Shown here in pieces: positions 61,426 through 64,000 of a DNA stretch of 64,000 bases. The position numbers were made by a program, and so were the translations under genes. The DNA comes from JBMNGH01 sp050949725 (GTDB taxonomy: Bacteria; Bacillota; Thermosediminibacteria; Thermosediminibacterales; Tepidanaerobacteraceae). The stretch is taken from positions 1-64,000 of the forward strand of contig JBMNGH010000001.1 of NCBI GenBank assembly GCA_050949725.1. The letters are read 5' to 3'. The notes below the pieces were generated by a model, which had not been told where the DNA came from, did not search any database, and was given only the letters and a program-made list of their open reading frames with translations. How positions within the stretch are numbered: position 1 is the stretch's first letter; every line of letters begins with the position of its first letter.

Positions 61426-61947
61426 TCAGTTATTTAAGTATTTGTCATAACCCAGAGATTTCAGTCTTTCTGCCTTTGCCTCCACTTTTCGTTCCATTTC
61501 TTTTTTGTAGTTCTTTACCAGTTCCCTAATCTCAGGGTACTTAATTCCCAATATTTGAGCAGCTAGCAAGGCTGCATTTTTTGAGTTGTCAATTGCTACA
61601 GTTGCAACCGGAACACCTGTAGGCATCTGAACTATGGATAATAGAGAGTCTATGCCGTTAAGGCTTGAGGTTTTAACGGGAACACCAATAACCGGCAAAG
61701 GGCATAGAGAAGCAATTACACCCGGGAGGTGTGCTGCACCGCCAGCACCTGCTATGACCACTTCAATTCCTCTGTTTTCAGCTTCTTTTACGTATTTAAA
61801 CAGCTTTTCCGGCGTTCTGTGTGCCGAAATGATTGTTATCTCATAGTTGATATGAAACTGTTCGAATACTTCTGCAGCACCTTTCATTACCGGAAGATCC
61901 GAATCGCTTCCCATTATTATCCCGACACTAGGTTTGTTGTCGAACAT
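61426..61947 (-). CDS. purE: N5-carboxyaminoimidazole ribonucleotide mutase
   Basis: A 173-aa class I PurE that moves the carboxylate in the conversion of N5-CAIR to CAIR in purine synthesis. Marks: GIIMGSDSDLPVM, ISAHRTPEKLFKY (catalytic His), IAGAGGAAHLPGVIAS and GVPVKTSSLNGIDSLLSIVQMPTGVPVATV. No purK or other pur gene is next to it in the window. It starts at ATG 61947 after GAGGTGG and is followed by the HAD gene. Confidence 0.95.
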   Translation of the reverse strand: MFDNKPSVGIIMGSDSDLPVMKGAAEVFEQFHINYEITIISAHRTPEKLFKYVKEAENRGIEVVIAGAGGAAHLPGVIASLCPLPVIGVPVKTSSLNGIDSLLSIVQMPTGVPVATVAIDNSKNAALLAAQILGIKYPEIRELVKNYKKEMERKVEAKAERLKSLGYDKYLNN

Positions 61948-62183
61948 TTAATCCACCTCGTTTATTTAAATTTTTATTGAGTTTACTTAAATGAACATAC
62001 TGAGGCATATTTATATGATACTAAGTCCGGAATATTTGTCAAGACAAAAACAAACTAAAGCCAGGCCAAGGGAGGTAACGGTTCTCGGGTATAAAAAAAA
62101 CGGCAGACTGTGTGAATACCATCTAAAAATTACAAACTATATATCCCTAGTCTTTTAATTACATTTCATTTTTATTAACTCTA

Positions 62184-62234
62184 AGAGCAAGGAGAAAACT
62201 GGCTTATACAAGTGCTAGTTTTCTCCTTGCTCTC
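62184..62234. repeat. Long inverted repeat in the purE-ku gap
   Basis: AGAGCAAGGAGAAAACT and AGTTTTCTCCTTGCTCT pair perfectly around a ~17-base centre. There is no clear T run on either side. The rest of the 61948-62456 gap shows no gene. Confidence 0.7.
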
Positions 62235-62456
62235 AATCTCTTAAGTAATTCTTTTTCTGTTTGGCTTGGCCTGCAGATGGTTAACTATCGATACAATTAA
62301 ATAAGTGTACCTCGCTAACCACCGGCAGGTGTTAATATTCTTTCCCGAATAATTACGCTTATGTTGATAATTTATTGGAAATAGTTCCACATAAAATCCA
62401 TGTTTTAAACAATATGCAAAATGGAATATTAAACTTAAAGGGAGTGTGATTTTACA

Positions 62457-63299
62457 ATGAGAGCGATGTGGCGAGGATCAATAAGTTTCGGTCTTGTAAA
62501 CGTTCCGGTGAAAATGTTTGCTGCTACCGATAAAAAAAGTCTCAACTTCCGACAGATTCACAGAGAATGTGGGACTCCCATTAGGTATGAAAAGATGTGC
62601 CCAAACTGCAACCGTAAGGTGGAACAAGAGGAGATCGCCAGAGGATATGAGTACGAAAAAGGAAAATACGTAATAATTGAAGAAAAAGACTTGGAAGGAC
62701 TTCCTGATGAATCAACACGGTCAATAGATATAATCGATTTCGTGGATCTAATCGAAATAGATCCTATATATTATGACCGCTCATATTATTTAGGTCCTGA
62801 AGAAACAGGCCATAAGGCCTATGTGCTCCTCAGGAAAGCCATGGTGGAAGGGGGTAAAATTGCAGTTGCCAAAGTTGCAATAAGATCGAAGCAAAGCCTT
62901 GCCGTATTGAGACCTTATGGAAGTGCTCATATAGTTATGGAGACCATGTTCTACCCGGATGAAGTCAGGAATTCTAAAGAAATATCAATAAAGTCAGATG
63001 TGAAATTGCACGATAACGAACTAAAAATGGCTGTGCAGCTCATAAGCTCTCTTTCTACTAATTTTGAACCTGAAAAATATACTGATGATTACAGAAAAGC
63101 CATGCTCGACATTATAAATGCAAAAGTCGAAGGAAATGAAGTAAAGACGGCAGTTGTCCGCGACGAAAAAGTTGTAGACCTGATGGAGGCCCTAAAGGCA
63201 AGTTTGGATCTTGCGGAAAAAGAAAAAAAGAAAGAGGCAAACAAACAGGCAAACAAACAGGACAAAAAGGGCAGAAACAAAAAAAAGGCTACAGTATGA
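62457..63299 (+). CDS. ku: Ku protein (non-homologous end joining)
   Basis: A 280-aa bacterial Ku, which forms a ring on broken DNA ends and recruits LigD. It starts with the family sequence MRAMWRGSISFGLVNVPVKMFAAT; other marks are IRYEKMCPNCNRKVEQEEIARGYEYEKGKYV and YYLGPEETGHKAYVLLRKAM. The C-terminal tail is very lysine-rich (KEKKKEANKQANKQDKKG), a DNA-binding extension common in Ku. RBS AAAGGGAG precedes the ATG. It converges with the ligase gene, the two stops being adjacent. Confidence 0.96.
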   Translation: MRAMWRGSISFGLVNVPVKMFAATDKKSLNFRQIHRECGTPIRYEKMCPNCNRKVEQEEIARGYEYEKGKYVIIEEKDLEGLPDESTRSIDIIDFVDLIEIDPIYYDRSYYLGPEETGHKAYVLLRKAMVEGGKIAVAKVAIRSKQSLAVLRPYGSAHIVMETMFYPDEVRNSKEISIKSDVKLHDNELKMAVQLISSLSTNFEPEKYTDDYRKAMLDIINAKVEGNEVKTAVVRDEKVVDLMEALKASLDLAEKEKKKEANKQANKQDKKGRNKKKATV

Positions 63300-64000
63300 T
63301 CACTTTATCTTATCAAAAGGCATGATTTTTTTTATTACAGGATGCCGTAAAAGGCCTTCATCCGTAAAATCGGTGTACTCAACCCTCACCCCATAGACCG
63401 GTTGTACCCATCGCAAGGTATTTGTTTTATTCTGTTTTGGAGGATTTATAAAAGGGCATGAGTCGGTAACTAGTGTGCAAAGACAGTTGAACAAAGTTTT
63501 TGCCTGTTCATTAGTCATTCCGGTGGCTGCATTGCCGATATAAAAGAGTTCATTATTTTCCTTGATTCCCAGCAGCAGGGATTTGATTTGGGTATCATCA
63601 GCCAGAAAGCCGCCGATTGAACACGAGATTTGTCGCCTGTTTTTAACCTTGAGCCAGGAGCCGCTCTTTTTACCTATTTCATACAAACTGTCGAGTTTTT
63701 TTGCGACCATTCCTTCGAGACCTTTTTCAATTATCAATGAATATAGTGATGTTCCTTTTTCAATAAAGGTGTCCGTTACGACAACGGGGTCGCAAGGATT
63801 TATGGTAGATTTCAATAAGTGATCCCGCCCTTGGAAAGGGTGGTCTACAAGAATCCTGTCGTCTAATAAGATTATGTCAAACACTATATATGTTACCGGG
63901 ATCAACCTCATAAGGTATTCTATCGTCATTTTGTCACTTGCCCTGTCTCTGCGCATCAATTGTTGAAAGTTCGGCTTGCCGTCCTTTAAATTAATAATTT
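63300..64000 (-). CDS. ATP-dependent DNA ligase (LigD-type), 5' end outside window
   Basis: The frame runs open to the right edge, so only the C-terminal ~233 residues are seen. Ligase motifs present: the KDGKPNFQQLMRR region (motif III side), YIVFDIILLD, EGLEGMVAKK (motif IV) and SGSWLKVKNRR (motif V), then an OB-fold C-terminal domain (GGFLADDTQIKSLLLGI, LRWVQPVYGVRVEYTDFTDEGLLRHPVI). It seals ends during Ku-dependent repair. Whether it carries polymerase and phosphoesterase domains cannot be seen; the C-terminus ends with the ligase OB fold. Confidence 0.93.
   Translation of the reverse strand, partial: IINLKDGKPNFQQLMRRDRASDKMTIEYLMRLIPVTYIVFDIILLDDRILVDHPFQGRDHLLKSTINPCDPVVVTDTFIEKGTSLYSLIIEKGLEGMVAKKLDSLYEIGKKSGSWLKVKNRRQISCSIGGFLADDTQIKSLLLGIKENNELFYIGNAATGMTNEQAKTLFNCLCTLVTDSCPFINPPKQNKTNTLRWVQPVYGVRVEYTDFTDEGLLRHPVIKKIMPFDKIK

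Noticed and set aside
62184..62234. Terminator of purE or ku
   Set aside because: The hairpin is strong, but neither side has a T run and it lies upstream of both genes.
1..64000. CRISPR array
   Set aside because: No regularly spaced repeats of 24-40 bases were seen on reading through; the only tandem repeats are the two mod leader units.

Overview
The window looks like a chromosomal segment of an anaerobic, low-to-moderate G+C member of the Firmicutes (Clostridia type). The signs are a T-box leader, a c-di-AMP (ydaO-type) riboswitch, S-layer (SLH) proteins, clostridial 2[4Fe-4S] electron-transfer subunits, an activator of the 2-hydroxyacyl-CoA dehydratase type, a tungstate importer, SpmA/SpmB-like proteins and strong AGGAGG ribosome binding sites with frequent GTG/TTG starts. 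I cannot name the species. No rRNA operon, CRISPR array or intact insertion sequence is visible; one tRNA-Arg is present.

Layout. 1-5.6 kb is an accessory-looking zone: the end of an endonuclease III-like gene, a BlaI/BlaR1-type pair behind a double operator, a lone 653-aa protein joining an alpha/alpha-barrel-like region to a Toprim domain, and the tail of a dead serine recombinase. 5.6-11.5 kb holds a TetR/metal P-type ATPase pair, two unknown proteins and a T-box-controlled but frameshifted ABC binding protein. 11.6-17.3 kb carries a molybdate importer (modABC) followed by a tungstate importer (tupABC). Both are preceded by ModE-like operators. The mod leader has two tandem structured elements, and the ModA protein is circularly permuted. 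17.3-25.0 kb has a DedA-PAP2 fusion and a four-gene RND efflux operon (adaptor, pump, TolC-like protein, TetR). 25.1-29.1 kb has two SLH proteins with beta-repeat tails. 29.3-34.6 kb has a response regulator/kinase pair, a zinc-ribbon protein, rho, a MazG-like/SpmB-like/SpmA-like cluster and a ferredoxin.

34.7-38.5 kb has KDPG aldolase and KDG kinase, a group II intron relic, aroE and an IclR regulator that shares an operator-like motif with the aldolase gene. 38.8-42.5 kb has ddl and a polar amino acid ABC importer. 42.6-45.7 kb is a c-di-AMP riboswitch unit controlling an opine-dehydrogenase-like gene and a B12-binding/mutase-like gene. 45.9-51.3 kb has lgt, tRNA-Arg, a broken hicB, two cell-surface proteins and a P-loop/Asp23 fusion. 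51.5-60.6 kb is an energy-metabolism block: a NuoE/NuoF-like pair, a 1204-aa ferredoxin/GltD/molybdopterin-fold fusion, and a split dehydratase-activase trio. 60.7-64 kb has a HAD phosphatase, purE, ku and, facing it, an ATP-dependent DNA ligase running off the window.

The most unusual points are the circularly permuted ModA with its structured leader, the barrel-Toprim protein as a possible stand-alone defence gene, and the c-di-AMP-controlled opine dehydrogenase/B12 protein pair, which may be an undescribed metabolic (perhaps osmolyte) unit.
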